Made by a program: the position numbers and the translations under genes
The notes under the pieces: model-generated
Databases searched by the model: none
The model's input: the letters and a program-made list of their open reading frames with translations, nothing else
What the model was told of the DNA's origin: nothing
Shown: in pieces, positions 57,116-64,000 of the stretch
Layout: each line of letters opens with the position of its first letter
Numbering within the stretch: the first letter of the stretch is position 1
From: a virus
DNA length: 64,000 nucleotides
Direction: 5' to 3' (one strand)
Virus record (IMG/VR): IMGVR_UViG_3300042542_003815
Span: 1 to 64,000 of that record

Positions 57116-57955
57116 ATGATCCTTTTGGACATGAATCAAATCACTATTGCCAACTTGATGGCTGAGTCTAAGGGCAAGCCCAATATGGATATTGGTCTCA
57201 TTCGTCATATGGTAGTGAATAGCGTTAGACTTATCAGACTCAAGTTCTCAAGTGAATACGGCGAACCAGTTTTGTGTTATGACTCCCGTGTACGGGCGTG
57301 GCGCAAGGATATCTTTCCACAATACAAGGCCAATCGAAAAAAGGTTAGGGAAGAGTCCGATATTAACTGGGATCAGTTATGGGACATTCTGCGTCAGATC
57401 AAAAAAGAGTTGAAGGATGTCTTCCCCTATAAACTGATGGAAGTTGATTCGTGTGAAGGTGATGACATCATTGCAGTCCTTTCAAAGAATCTTGAAGGGA
57501 AGCATCTGATTGTATCGTCAGACCACGACTTCTTCCAACTACAGAGCCTGCCGAATGTGAAGCAATGGTGTCCTCGGACGAAAGAATTTATCGTCTGCGA
57601 AAATCCTAGAGAGGAACTTATACGCCATATCATGAAGGGAGATAGTGGCGATGGAGTTCCCAATTTCCTATCGGACGATTCTGTTTTTGTCGAAAGTAAA
57701 CGACAAAAACCCATTTACGAGAAGAAACTTGTTGAATGGATTCAGGTTCCGCTAAATACATTCTGCACAGATGAAATGCTTCGAAACTACGAACGCAACA
57801 AGACCATGATCGATTTTTCACGAATTCCGGATAGAATTGAAACCGCAATTATGCGTGAATTCGAAGTCCCTTCTGAAGGCAATCGATCAAAGATATTACC
57901 ATATATGATAGAAAACAATATGCGTTTGCTTATTGAACACTTACAGGAGTTTTAA
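57116..57955 (+). CDS. rnh: T4-type RNase H (5'-3' FEN-like exonuclease)
   Basis: This 279-aa protein (T4: 305) is a T4 RNase H family flap nuclease that removes lagging-strand RNA primers. The FEN metal-site order is visible: LLDMNQITIAN (first Asp), a YDSRVRAWRKDIFPQYKANR helical arch motif, EVDSCEGDDIIAVLS (acidic cluster), LIVSSDHDFFQLQ (paired Asp), and MKGDSGDGVPNFL (second metal site). The ATG at 57116 is chosen over a TTG at 57080 because the latter lies in the -35 box. The promoter geometry predicts a leaderless transcript. Followed directly by the DUF6433 gene. Confidence 0.92.
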   Translation: MILLDMNQITIANLMAESKGKPNMDIGLIRHMVVNSVRLIRLKFSSEYGEPVLCYDSRVRAWRKDIFPQYKANRKKVREESDINWDQLWDILRQIKKELKDVFPYKLMEVDSCEGDDIIAVLSKNLEGKHLIVSSDHDFFQLQSLPNVKQWCPRTKEFIVCENPREELIRHIMKGDSGDGVPNFLSDDSVFVESKRQKPIYEKKLVEWIQVPLNTFCTDEMLRNYERNKTMIDFSRIPDRIETAIMREFEVPSEGNRSKILPYMIENNMRLLIEHLQEF

Positions 57956-57957
57956 AC

Positions 57958-58395
57958 ATGTCAGCGAATTTAACTATTGCAGAAATTCTAATTGATATTA
58001 AGAACAAGGCCAAAGGACCGCAAGATATTGTTCGTGGTCTTCAAGCAAATAACACAATAGCCATGCGAGAACTGTTGAAATATGCATTCGATGGAACTTC
58101 TTGGTATAGAAAGACCCTACCGGATTTCACCGAAGACGGCAGTCCTGATGGATTAGCACCATCTTCGCTTTGGGCTGAAGTTCGAAGACTTTACATTTTC
58201 AAAGAAGAATACAACCTTTCCGCTAAACGAAAGGATGAAATCCTGATTCAGATTCTTGAATCCATTTCCAAAAAGGAAACGGAAATGCTCAAGTCTATGT
58301 TTGAGGGATCTTTCAAGTATTCATACGGAATCGATAAGGAAATGGTTGAAAAGGCTTTCCCTAAAATCTACACAACGAGATCTTTGGCCGTATGA
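57958..58395 (+). CDS. DUF6433 family protein
   Basis: This 145-aa helical protein matches DUF6433, found mainly in marine T4-like phages next to replication genes: MRELLKYAFDGTSWYRKTLP, LWAEVRRLYIFKEEYNLSAK, RKDEILIQILESISKKETEM and MVEKAFPKIY. No biochemical role is established for the family. It follows RNase H after a 2-base gap, with AGGAG ahead of its ATG, so the two are co-expressed. Its 3' end overlaps the convergent resolvase gene by 28 bases. Confidence 0.75.
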   Translation: MSANLTIAEILIDIKNKAKGPQDIVRGLQANNTIAMRELLKYAFDGTSWYRKTLPDFTEDGSPDGLAPSSLWAEVRRLYIFKEEYNLSAKRKDEILIQILESISKKETEMLKSMFEGSFKYSYGIDKEMVEKAFPKIYTTRSLAV

Positions 58396-58955
58396 TTAGC
58401 CCATTTGGCTAAGTAAAACGAGTCAACCACATCTGAAACTGGACTGATGCAGTCCTTGGCATTAGGGGTCATCTCTTTCATGAGATCGACCCCTGTGTCT
58501 TTAATAAAGTGAGCATGCATGATGTCTTTATTAGAATTGCCTTTACCTGTAGCGAATTTCTTTAAAGATGTTGGTGCGATTGTCTCAAACTTGAAACCCT
58601 CACTCCACAGTTTGTGTTTCAACAAGCCGCAGTTTTCTGCTATGTGGAAAACTTTACCTTTAGACCCCATGGCATAATCTTCTATCACGATTTTAGCATG
58701 AACATCATCAATACAAGCCATCGCCCATTCTGAAATATCATGAAATCTATGCTCTTGAGTTTTCCACAATTCCTTGTGTGGGTCTCCAACTATACTAATC
58801 TTACCCATTAAAGTTTGAAATTGATATTCTTTCACATGTCGTGAAGTTGAAGTCAAGTATCTTACAGACCACTCCTCACCATCAAATAAACAAATGGCTG
58901 GAGAAGTCATAGAATAATCTATTCCATAAACTCTCATATTATTATGTATTGACAT
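58368..58955 (-). CDS. RuvC-like Holliday-junction resolvase
   Basis: This 195-aa RNase H-fold endonuclease is predicted to resolve branched DNA before packaging, the job of endonuclease VII (gp49) in T4; marine T4-like phages often use RuvC-type enzymes instead. Catalytic acids: Asp in YGIDYSMTSPAI, Glu in KIVIEDYAMGSKGKV, and the Asp pair in SPVSDVVDSFYLAKWA. TIAPTSLKKFATGKGNSNKD is also RuvC-like. It is alone on the minus strand inside a plus-strand block. The ATG at 58955 lies inside the opposing uvsY promoter; a second ATG at 58937 keeps all motifs. Neither has a Shine-Dalgarno. Confidence 0.82.
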   Translation of the reverse strand: MSIHNNMRVYGIDYSMTSPAICLFDGEEWSVRYLTSTSRHVKEYQFQTLMGKISIVGDPHKELWKTQEHRFHDISEWAMACIDDVHAKIVIEDYAMGSKGKVFHIAENCGLLKHKLWSEGFKFETIAPTSLKKFATGKGNSNKDIMHAHFIKDTGVDLMKEMTPNAKDCISPVSDVVDSFYLAKWANHTAKDLVV

Positions 58956-58976
58956 TTCAGGATTTGAGGATACAAT
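58949..58976 (+). promoter_or_regulatory. Sigma70-type promoter, leaderless uvsY
   Basis: TTGACA (58949-58954), a 16-base spacer and TACAAT (58971-58976), ending 7 bases before the uvsY ATG. It overlaps the start of the opposing resolvase gene. Confidence 0.68.
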
Positions 58977-58983
58977 TTACGCA

Positions 58984-59421
58984 ATGAATATTGAAAGAAT
59001 CCGTGAAATGGCCGAAACCGACCTGAAAATGGACGGAACTGAACTTGCAGATGAATCCGTTCGAATTCCTCAACTGCATGGAAAGTATCTCAATATTTTC
59101 CACGACGAATCTCTCATACTAAGAAAGCATGAGGCTGATTACAAAATCCTTCGAAGACAGAAATGGGAGTACTATTCGGGTAAGATGTCAAAGGATGAAC
59201 TTACCGCTTTGGGTTGGGAGCAATTTGACCACAGAATTCTTCGGCAAGACATGGATGTCTATCTTGATTCAGATGCTGATTTGATCAAGATACAAACGAA
59301 AATTGACATGCAAAAACAAAAAGTTGACTATCTAGATTCTATTCTCAAAGGAATCAACAATCGTCAATGGGTCATTCGCAACGCCATTGAGTGGCGTAAG
59401 TTCATGTCTGGTGTAACCTAA
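58984..59421 (+). CDS. uvsY: Recombination mediator UvsY
   Basis: This 145-aa protein (T4: 137) loads the UvsX recombinase onto gp32-coated ssDNA. The T4 UvsY pattern is retained: a helical N-terminus, IPQLHGKYLNIFHDESLILR, the KILRRQKWEYYSGKMSKDEL segment that corresponds to T4 KARLDYYSG, a DMDVYLDSDADLIKIQTKID block, and the end IKSR-like LKGINNRQWVIRNAIEWRKF. It follows a consensus early promoter with no leader. The uvsW gene follows after 10 bases; its late box begins 3 bases before the uvsY stop codon is completed. UvsX itself is outside the window. Confidence 0.88.
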   Translation: MNIERIREMAETDLKMDGTELADESVRIPQLHGKYLNIFHDESLILRKHEADYKILRRQKWEYYSGKMSKDELTALGWEQFDHRILRQDMDVYLDSDADLIKIQTKIDMQKQKVDYLDSILKGINNRQWVIRNAIEWRKFMSGVT

Positions 59422-59424
59422 ATA
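59418..59424 (+). promoter_or_regulatory. Late promoter box of uvsW (CTAAATA)
   Basis: CTAAATA overlaps the uvsY stop and ends 7 bases before the uvsW ATG, again giving a near-leaderless start. In T4, uvsW is known to be expressed late, which supports the box. Confidence 0.65.
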
Positions 59425-59431
59425 CGAATGA

Positions 59432-60955
59432 ATGAATGTGATAGGTGTTCGTCATGTAAACTCTGCGTTTATCCGTGTCCTTGCAGACAATGGAATCGCA
59501 TATGAGTTGCAAGACTATTTTACTTATGATGTTCCAGGTGCTAAGTTCACTCCTGCCTTTAAGAACAAGTACTGGGATGGTAAAATCAGGCTATTCAACG
59601 CACACTCGGGACTTCTTCCTGCGGGACTAATTGAATATCTTGCCTCTTTCTCGCAGCAGCGTGGGTACACAATGGAAGTGGACTCACTACTAGCAAGTCC
59701 CGAAATCAAAATAAATTGCGAAAAGGCCAAAGATTTCATCAGGAGCCTCAAACCCAAAGCAGGAGACCAACCTCTTGATCCACATGACCACCAAGTAGAT
59801 GCGTTTTGTCACGCTATCAATAAGTCTCGTTGTGTGCTTCTGTCTCCAACTGCTAGTGGTAAGAGTTTAATCATCTATAGTCTATGCCGCTACTATCAAA
59901 ATGTAATTAATCCGTCGAGAAAGATACTCATAGTTGTTCCCACAATCTCGCTAGTTGCACAGATGTATGCAGACTTCGATGACTATTCAAAAAACTCGGG
60001 ATGGGAAGTTCACAAAAACTGTCACAAAATTCATGGTGGTGTGGCTAAACTAACAGATCGTCAGATAGTCATCTCCACATGGCAATCTATTTACAAAATG
60101 CCCCGTGCTTGGTTTGACAATTTTGAGGTTGTTATAGGCGATGAAGCGCATCTATTCAAGTCGCAATCGCTAACAACTATCATGAACAAGTTGGTTGATT
60201 GTCCCTACAGAATTGCTCTTACGGGAACACTCGACGGAACGAAGATCCACAAGTTGTGCATCGAAGGTTTATTTGGACCTGTCAACAAAGTTGTATCCAC
60301 AAAAGAACTAATGGAGAGGGAACTGTTAACGGCGTTGAAAATCGAATGCGTACTGTTCAAATATCCACAAGAGATTCGTGAAGCCTTAAGAGGTCTAGAT
60401 TATCAACATGAAATTGATTGGATTGTCAACTGTGAAAAACGCAATTTCATGATCTCTAAACTCGCAACATCCGTAAGAGGCAACACTCTTGTTCTGTTTC
60501 AGTATGTCGAGAAACACGGTAAGCCTCTGTATGAGATGATTCGTAAGATGGCTCCTATTGAAATAGAAAACCGTAAAGTGTTTTTCGTAGCAGGAGAAAC
60601 TGATGTGGATGACCGTGAGCAAATTCGCCACATTGTAGAAAAAGAAGACAATGCAATTATTGTTGCTTCATATGGGACATTTTCCACAGGGATTAATATC
60701 AAGTCTTTGAAAAATTTGATCTTCGCTAGTCCATCCAAGAGTAGGATTCGAATCCTTCAGAGCATCGGTAGACAACTTCGCAAATCAGAAAACAAAGATA
60801 TCGCAAAGTTATACGATATAGCAGACGATTTACATTGGGAAGATGAAGTAAACTATACCTTCAAACACTTCTTATCACGAATGAAATTATACGACGAAGA
60901 AGGATTCCCGTACAAAATTGTTAAGTTGCCTGTTTATGGAAAGGACAAACCATGA
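59432..60955 (+). CDS. uvsW: RNA-DNA/branch-migration helicase UvsW
   Basis: This 507-aa protein (T4: 503) is a superfamily 2 helicase that unwinds R-loops and recombination intermediates and helps switch from origin- to recombination-dependent replication. The N-terminal double-stranded-DNA-binding domain (residues 1-105) includes FTYDVPGAKFTPAFKNKYWD. Helicase motifs: Q-tip DPHDHQVDAFCHA, motif I LSPTASGKSLI at about residue 139, motif II GDEAHLF near 235, motif III ALTGTLDGT, motif V ASYGTFSTGINI and motif VI QSIGRQLRKSENK. The start is within a short GAATG repeat; ATG 59432 gives the conserved N-terminus. Confidence 0.96.
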   Translation: MNVIGVRHVNSAFIRVLADNGIAYELQDYFTYDVPGAKFTPAFKNKYWDGKIRLFNAHSGLLPAGLIEYLASFSQQRGYTMEVDSLLASPEIKINCEKAKDFIRSLKPKAGDQPLDPHDHQVDAFCHAINKSRCVLLSPTASGKSLIIYSLCRYYQNVINPSRKILIVVPTISLVAQMYADFDDYSKNSGWEVHKNCHKIHGGVAKLTDRQIVISTWQSIYKMPRAWFDNFEVVIGDEAHLFKSQSLTTIMNKLVDCPYRIALTGTLDGTKIHKLCIEGLFGPVNKVVSTKELMERELLTALKIECVLFKYPQEIREALRGLDYQHEIDWIVNCEKRNFMISKLATSVRGNTLVLFQYVEKHGKPLYEMIRKMAPIEIENRKVFFVAGETDVDDREQIRHIVEKEDNAIIVASYGTFSTGINIKSLKNLIFASPSKSRIRILQSIGRQLRKSENKDIAKLYDIADDLHWEDEVNYTFKHFLSRMKLYDEEGFPYKIVKLPVYGKDKP

Positions 60956-61317
60956 TGTATCCAATCAGGATTGTTCGACTTGTTAGTAACGAAACTTTAA
61001 TCTGTGGTATAGCCAAAACCAATGAGATTTATCAACTAGAAAGACCCATGTCTATATCATTTGTATCTACAATGGACAAAAAGGGCAAACCAGCAGAACC
61101 AATGATGTTACTAAAACCTTGGATGGAATTTTCAAAAGACGAGATGTACATTGTTCCTGAAAAAATGGTAGTTTGCATATCCAATCCATACAATGATGTC
61201 CTAAAGGACTACAATGAAGCAAAAATCAGATTTGATCTATTCAATGCAAATGATGATCTTGAAGACGCAAAAGACGATTTTTTTGATGACGAGGATGAAG
61301 GCGAAGAACTCGCCTAG
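60952..61317 (+). CDS. Small acidic protein, possible Sm-like fold
   Basis: This 121-aa protein lies between uvsW and gp55. Residues 1-90 form a beta-rich domain (IRIVRLVSNETLICGIAKTN, EIYQLERPMSISFVSTMD, and KEMYIVPEKMVVCISNPYND-like strands) whose strand order and the LVSNETLICGIA turn resemble an Sm-like barrel. The C-terminus is intensely acidic (DDLEDAKDDFFDDEDEGEEL). Homologues of this layout occur next to uvsW in marine T4-like phages. It overlaps uvsW by 4 bases with GGAAAGG upstream. The Sm assignment is structural guesswork; RNA-binding is untested. Confidence 0.55.
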   Translation: MMYPIRIVRLVSNETLICGIAKTNEIYQLERPMSISFVSTMDKKGKPAEPMMLLKPWMEFSKDEMYIVPEKMVVCISNPYNDVLKDYNEAKIRFDLFNANDDLEDAKDDFFDDEDEGEELA

Positions 61318-61376
61318 TACTTAAGTACTTGATACTTTATATCTTACTTAATAGGGTAATATAGTACTTAAGTACT
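61316..61376. repeat. Two 14-bp perfect palindromes, AGTACTTAAGTACT
   Basis: Identical palindromes AGTACTTAAGTACT occupy 61316-61329 and 61363-61376, centres 47 bp apart, within longer 16-bp direct repeats TAGTACTTAAGTACTT. The first overlaps the stop of the upstream gene. They sit in the 190-base gap before gp55, so they could be dimer-protein operators. The rest of the gap holds a TCCTTG/CAAGGA hairpin at 61382-61398 and the promoter at 61468. Confidence 0.6.
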
Positions 61377-61467
61377 TTGGTTCCTTGTAACCCAAGGATA
61401 TGTAGCACACAAAAACAGTTCTTTACATTATAATCCTAAAGATTTTTACAAAAATGAAACTACAGTC

Positions 61468-61495
61468 TTTACAAAATGAATATTCAGGTTAAACT
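61468..61495 (+). promoter_or_regulatory. Sigma70-type promoter of gp55
   Basis: TTTACA (61468-61473), a 16-base spacer and TAAACT (61490-61495) end 12 bases before the gp55 ATG, leaving a leader of about 5-6 bases. No Shine-Dalgarno is seen. Confidence 0.5.
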
Positions 61496-61507
61496 ACACC
61501 CAATAAC

Positions 61508-62095
61508 ATGGCTAAAAGAAAAAAAGAAAATCACTATATCGACAATCAAAAGTTCCTAGAGGAACTTATTGAACATAAAAAATTACACACCAAAGCAAAG
61601 AAAAATGGAGAAAAGCCTCCAGGTGTGTCCAATTATATTGGACAGTGCTTTTTAGATATCGCACTCAACTTAGCGAAGAAACCCAATTTTGCTAATTACA
61701 TTTTCAAAGAGGAGATGATATCCGATGGCATTGAAAATTGTATAATGTACACCACAAATTTTGACGAAAAGAAATCAAAGAACCCTTTTGCCTTTTTTAC
61801 TCAAATAATTTACTACGCATTTCTTCGTAGAATAATGAAAGAGAAGAAGCAACTCTTTGTCAAAATGAAGTGTTTCGAAAATTCTGATAAAACTGGAAAA
61901 TTCAGAAATAGAATGATGGAAGATAGTAAGTTATCTGATTCGGAACCTAAAAGTGAAAATCCTTATGCTGATTATTTTTCACTCAGTGATAACGATGTCA
62001 GAAATTTCGAAGGCACTTCAGAAAACAAGGTGATCAAGAAGAAAAGGCGTAAGCGTAAATCTACCAAGCAAAATCTAGAAGATTTAATGGAGTGA
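61508..62095 (+). CDS. gp55: Late sigma factor gp55
   Basis: This 195-aa protein (T4: 185) replaces host sigma at late promoters, recognising the -10 box only. Shared pattern with T4: YIDNQKFLEELIEHKKLHTK, VSNYIGQCFLDIALNLAKKP, NFANYIFKEEMISDGIENCI and FDEKKSKNPFAFFTQIIYYA followed by FLRRIMKEKKQLFVK, the sigma2-like core. The C-terminus is basic (KKKRRKRKSTKQNLEDLME) and should contain the sliding-clamp-binding end. Its targets are the CTAAATA boxes listed here. Preceded by two palindromes and followed 1 base later by gp47. Confidence 0.92.
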   Translation: MAKRKKENHYIDNQKFLEELIEHKKLHTKAKKNGEKPPGVSNYIGQCFLDIALNLAKKPNFANYIFKEEMISDGIENCIMYTTNFDEKKSKNPFAFFTQIIYYAFLRRIMKEKKQLFVKMKCFENSDKTGKFRNRMMEDSKLSDSEPKSENPYADYFSLSDNDVRNFEGTSENKVIKKKRRKRKSTKQNLEDLME

Positions 62096-62096
62096 G

Positions 62097-63167
62097 ATGG
62101 GTAAGATAGCAATCATAAACGACACGCACTTCGGTGCTCGTAACGACAACCCGATTTTTCTAGAACACTTCATGCAGTTCTTTGAGAAAGTGTTCTTCCC
62201 ATATATGCGTATGCATGACATACGAAATGTCATTCACTTGGGTGATCTTATGGATCGTCGCAAGTATGTTAATTTTCACACATTAAATGTCGTTCACAAG
62301 AGGTTCATTACTCCTTTGTTGGAATTGGGAATCACTCTAGACATCATTCCAGGTAACCACGATGTTTTCTATAAGAACACCAACGAAGTCAACTCCATTC
62401 AAGAGTTGTTTTACCATTCGGGCCTTTGCCACAATTGGAATTTCTATTTTGAACCAAGAGTTGTCGAAATCAAGGGACTTCGAATTGGAATGGTTCCTTG
62501 GATAACTACAGCAAATGAGAAAGAGTGCCTAGATTTCATTGCAAAGAAAGATGCAAAGATTCTCATGGGCCACTTTGAGTTGTCGGGATACGAAGTGCTT
62601 CGTGGTGTTGAACACCATGATGGTATGGATCCTGGTATTCTTTCGGGATACGATGCTGTTTACAGCGGACATTTCCATTGCAGACACAGTAAAGGCAACA
62701 TCCACTATCTTGGTACACAATATCAGATCACTTTTGGTGACTTGCATGAGCCTAAAGGATTTCATGTAATTGATACTGATACTGGTGAGGTTGAATATAT
62801 TCAGAATCCAATTCGACTTTTCACACAGTTTACCTACAACGATGAAGAACATAAAGACTTCTTCGATGGTTCAATTGATTGGAACTATTTCAAAAACACA
62901 TTTGTCAGACTAGTTATTGAGAAGAAGACAAACCCATTCATGTTGGATCGTGTGATTGATAAATTGAATGAAGAAGGTTCACATTCAATTTCGATATTGG
63001 ATCAAACTCAATCCAACAAGACTGTTAACACGGTAGAGAAAGTTGATTTGTCCAAAGACACATTGAGTTTGATTTGCGAAGAGATTGATAGGACAGAGGG
63101 GATCGAAGATCCAACTAGACTAAAGAACATCATTCGTGAACTGTACATGGAGGCGCAGTCTGTATGA
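62097..63167 (+). CDS. gp47: Recombination nuclease subunit gp47 (Mre11-like)
   Basis: This 356-aa protein (T4: 339) is the Mre11/SbcD-type phosphoesterase that processes DNA ends with gp46. Metal-binding motifs are complete: NDTHFG (residues 7-12), HLGDLMDRR (about 46-54), PGNHDVFY (about 84-91), MGHFELSGYE (around 157) and SGHFHCRHS (about 196). It overlaps gp46 by ATGA. It is required in T4 for recombination-dependent replication. Confidence 0.96.
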   Translation: MGKIAIINDTHFGARNDNPIFLEHFMQFFEKVFFPYMRMHDIRNVIHLGDLMDRRKYVNFHTLNVVHKRFITPLLELGITLDIIPGNHDVFYKNTNEVNSIQELFYHSGLCHNWNFYFEPRVVEIKGLRIGMVPWITTANEKECLDFIAKKDAKILMGHFELSGYEVLRGVEHHDGMDPGILSGYDAVYSGHFHCRHSKGNIHYLGTQYQITFGDLHEPKGFHVIDTDTGEVEYIQNPIRLFTQFTYNDEEHKDFFDGSIDWNYFKNTFVRLVIEKKTNPFMLDRVIDKLNEEGSHSISILDQTQSNKTVNTVEKVDLSKDTLSLICEEIDRTEGIEDPTRLKNIIRELYMEAQSV

Positions 63168-64000
63168 TTACTTTCAAGAAAATTCGGTGGAAGAACTTTC
63201 TAAGCACAGGAAATAATTTCACAGAACTATCTCTAACAGATGCATCAACAACCCTAATCAGCGGTGAGAATGGTTCAGGTAAGAGTACTTTGCTCGACGC
63301 TTTGACATTTGCTCTTTTCAATAAGCCATACAGAAATATCAACTTACCACAGTTAACTAACTCAGTCAATGAAAAAGATTGTGTTGTTGAATTGGAGTTC
63401 TCGGATGAAAAGAACGAATACAAAATCGTTCGTGGGCAGTCACCCAAGATCTTTGAGATTTGGAAAGACGATAAACTCCTAGATCAAGAAGCAAAAGCAC
63501 GGGATGGACAAAAGATTCTAGAGGAACAGATTCTCCACATGTCTTATAAGTCTTTTTGTCAGGTAGTTATACTAGGTTCTGCCAATTATATCCCATTCAT
63601 GCGATTACCCGCAGCAGAGCGTAGAGCGGTCGTAGAGTCGATTCTAGACATCGGAGTGTTCTCCGTGATGAATACCCTTCTCAAGGAAAGAACCAGCCAG
63701 ATCAAGGAAGAGTCGGTGCAGATCGACACACAGTTGGCTATTGCTAAGGAGAGGGTCAAGAACCAAAGAAAGATCATCGAAGACGAAAGAAAAAGAACTC
63801 TATCAGATAAAGAGTGGGAAACACAGGAAATTGATCGTACAAATGTAGAGATTGAGAAACACCGAAAAGAAATCGAATCGATGACTAAAACCATCGAAAC
63901 TATGTTCGAAAGTGTAGCGGATAAAGATTTAATCTCCAAGAAGCGTGAGGAATGCATTGTTTTGAAAGGTACGATTGAAAAGAAGATCTCTTCTCTCAAG
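63164..64000 (+). CDS. gp46: Recombination ATPase subunit gp46 (Rad50-like), N-terminal part
   Basis: The ATG overlaps the gp47 stop (ATGA) and the frame stays open to the window edge (279 codons). The N-terminus is the SMC/Rad50 ATPase head: FKKIRWKNFLSTGNNFTELS, Walker A SGENGSGKST at about residue 35, a Q-loop region FCQVVILGSANYIPFMRLPA, then the beginning of a coiled coil (KERTSQIKEESVQIDTQLAI). The C-terminal half with Walker B is beyond the window. gp46/gp47 resect ends for recombination. T4 gp46 has 560 residues. Confidence 0.96.
   Translation, partial: MITFKKIRWKNFLSTGNNFTELSLTDASTTLISGENGSGKSTLLDALTFALFNKPYRNINLPQLTNSVNEKDCVVELEFSDEKNEYKIVRGQSPKIFEIWKDDKLLDQEAKARDGQKILEEQILHMSYKSFCQVVILGSANYIPFMRLPAAERRAVVESILDIGVFSVMNTLLKERTSQIKEESVQIDTQLAIAKERVKNQRKIIEDERKRTLSDKEWETQEIDRTNVEIEKHRKEIESMTKTIETMFESVADKDLISKKREECIVLKGTIEKKISSLK

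Noticed and set aside
61316-61376. CRISPR-like repeat or terminator at the paired palindromes
   Set aside because: Only two copies, no spacers, and AT-rich stems with no loop or T run; better seen as DNA-binding sites.

Overview
This window is part of the genome of a T4-superfamily contractile-tailed phage. It carries a nearly complete set of T4-type head, neck, tail and baseplate genes (gp4-gp8, gp13-gp23, gp25-gp27, gp48, gp53, gp54), the terminase pair, and T4-type replication, recombination and late-transcription genes (gp32, gp33, gp55, gp46/47, uvsW, uvsY, RNase H). Gene order, PAAR spike, DUF4815 and DUF6433 proteins, a RuvC-type resolvase and an MGME1-like nuclease resemble the marine (cyanophage/pelagiphage-like) branch more than coliphage T4. 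The host cannot be named from the sequence; the genome is moderately AT-rich and structural genes use strong AAGGAG-type ribosome binding sites.

Layout. Bases 1-2982 are a mixed accessory region: the 3' end of a GDP-mannose 4,6-dehydratase gene, a promoter-to-terminator unit with no credible ORF that looks like a structured non-coding RNA of about 290 nt, two small plus-strand genes, a minus-strand lysis-like pair (holin plus membrane lipoprotein) and three small plus-strand ORFs. Bases 2979-48423 are one continuous minus-strand late block. Read in transcription order (high to low coordinates) it runs: tail-tube cap gp48, gp53, hub gp27, spike gp5, two unknown virion proteins and PAAR, gp25, gp6, further wedge proteins, gp8, a giant DUF4815 protein, two tail fibres with a glycosyltransferase between them, neck gp13/gp14, gp15, terminase gp16/gp17, sheath gp18, tube gp19, portal gp20, prohead core and protease, scaffold gp22, capsid gp23, and two small tail-tube-fold proteins.

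Bases 48447-54307 are a plus-strand late block: gp4, a gp2-like candidate, gp54-like, a gp26-like tail chaperone with a probable -1 frameshift into a short downstream ORF, then a 945-aa tape-measure candidate. Bases 54396-56983 (minus) encode gp32, gp33, small proteins, a PD-(D/E)XK exonuclease and an FmdB-type zinc ribbon. Bases 57116-64000 (plus, except the resolvase) encode RNase H, a DUF6433 protein, uvsY, uvsW, a small acidic protein, sigma factor gp55, gp47 and the start of gp46.

Regulation is unusually legible. Structural genes and uvsW are preceded by CTAAATA or ATAAATA, matching the T4 late -10 box, and both late factors (gp55, gp33) are in the window. Early genes have sigma70-type TTGACA/TATACT promoters, several placed 6-7 bases before the start codon, predicting leaderless mRNAs. 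The items most worth testing are the structured RNA at 374-662, the T_TTT_TTC frameshift at 51258-51264, the apparent AUC start of gp4, the leaderless early promoters, paired 14-bp palindromes before gp55, and the 500-residue Cys/Pro/Trp-rich extension on gp15.
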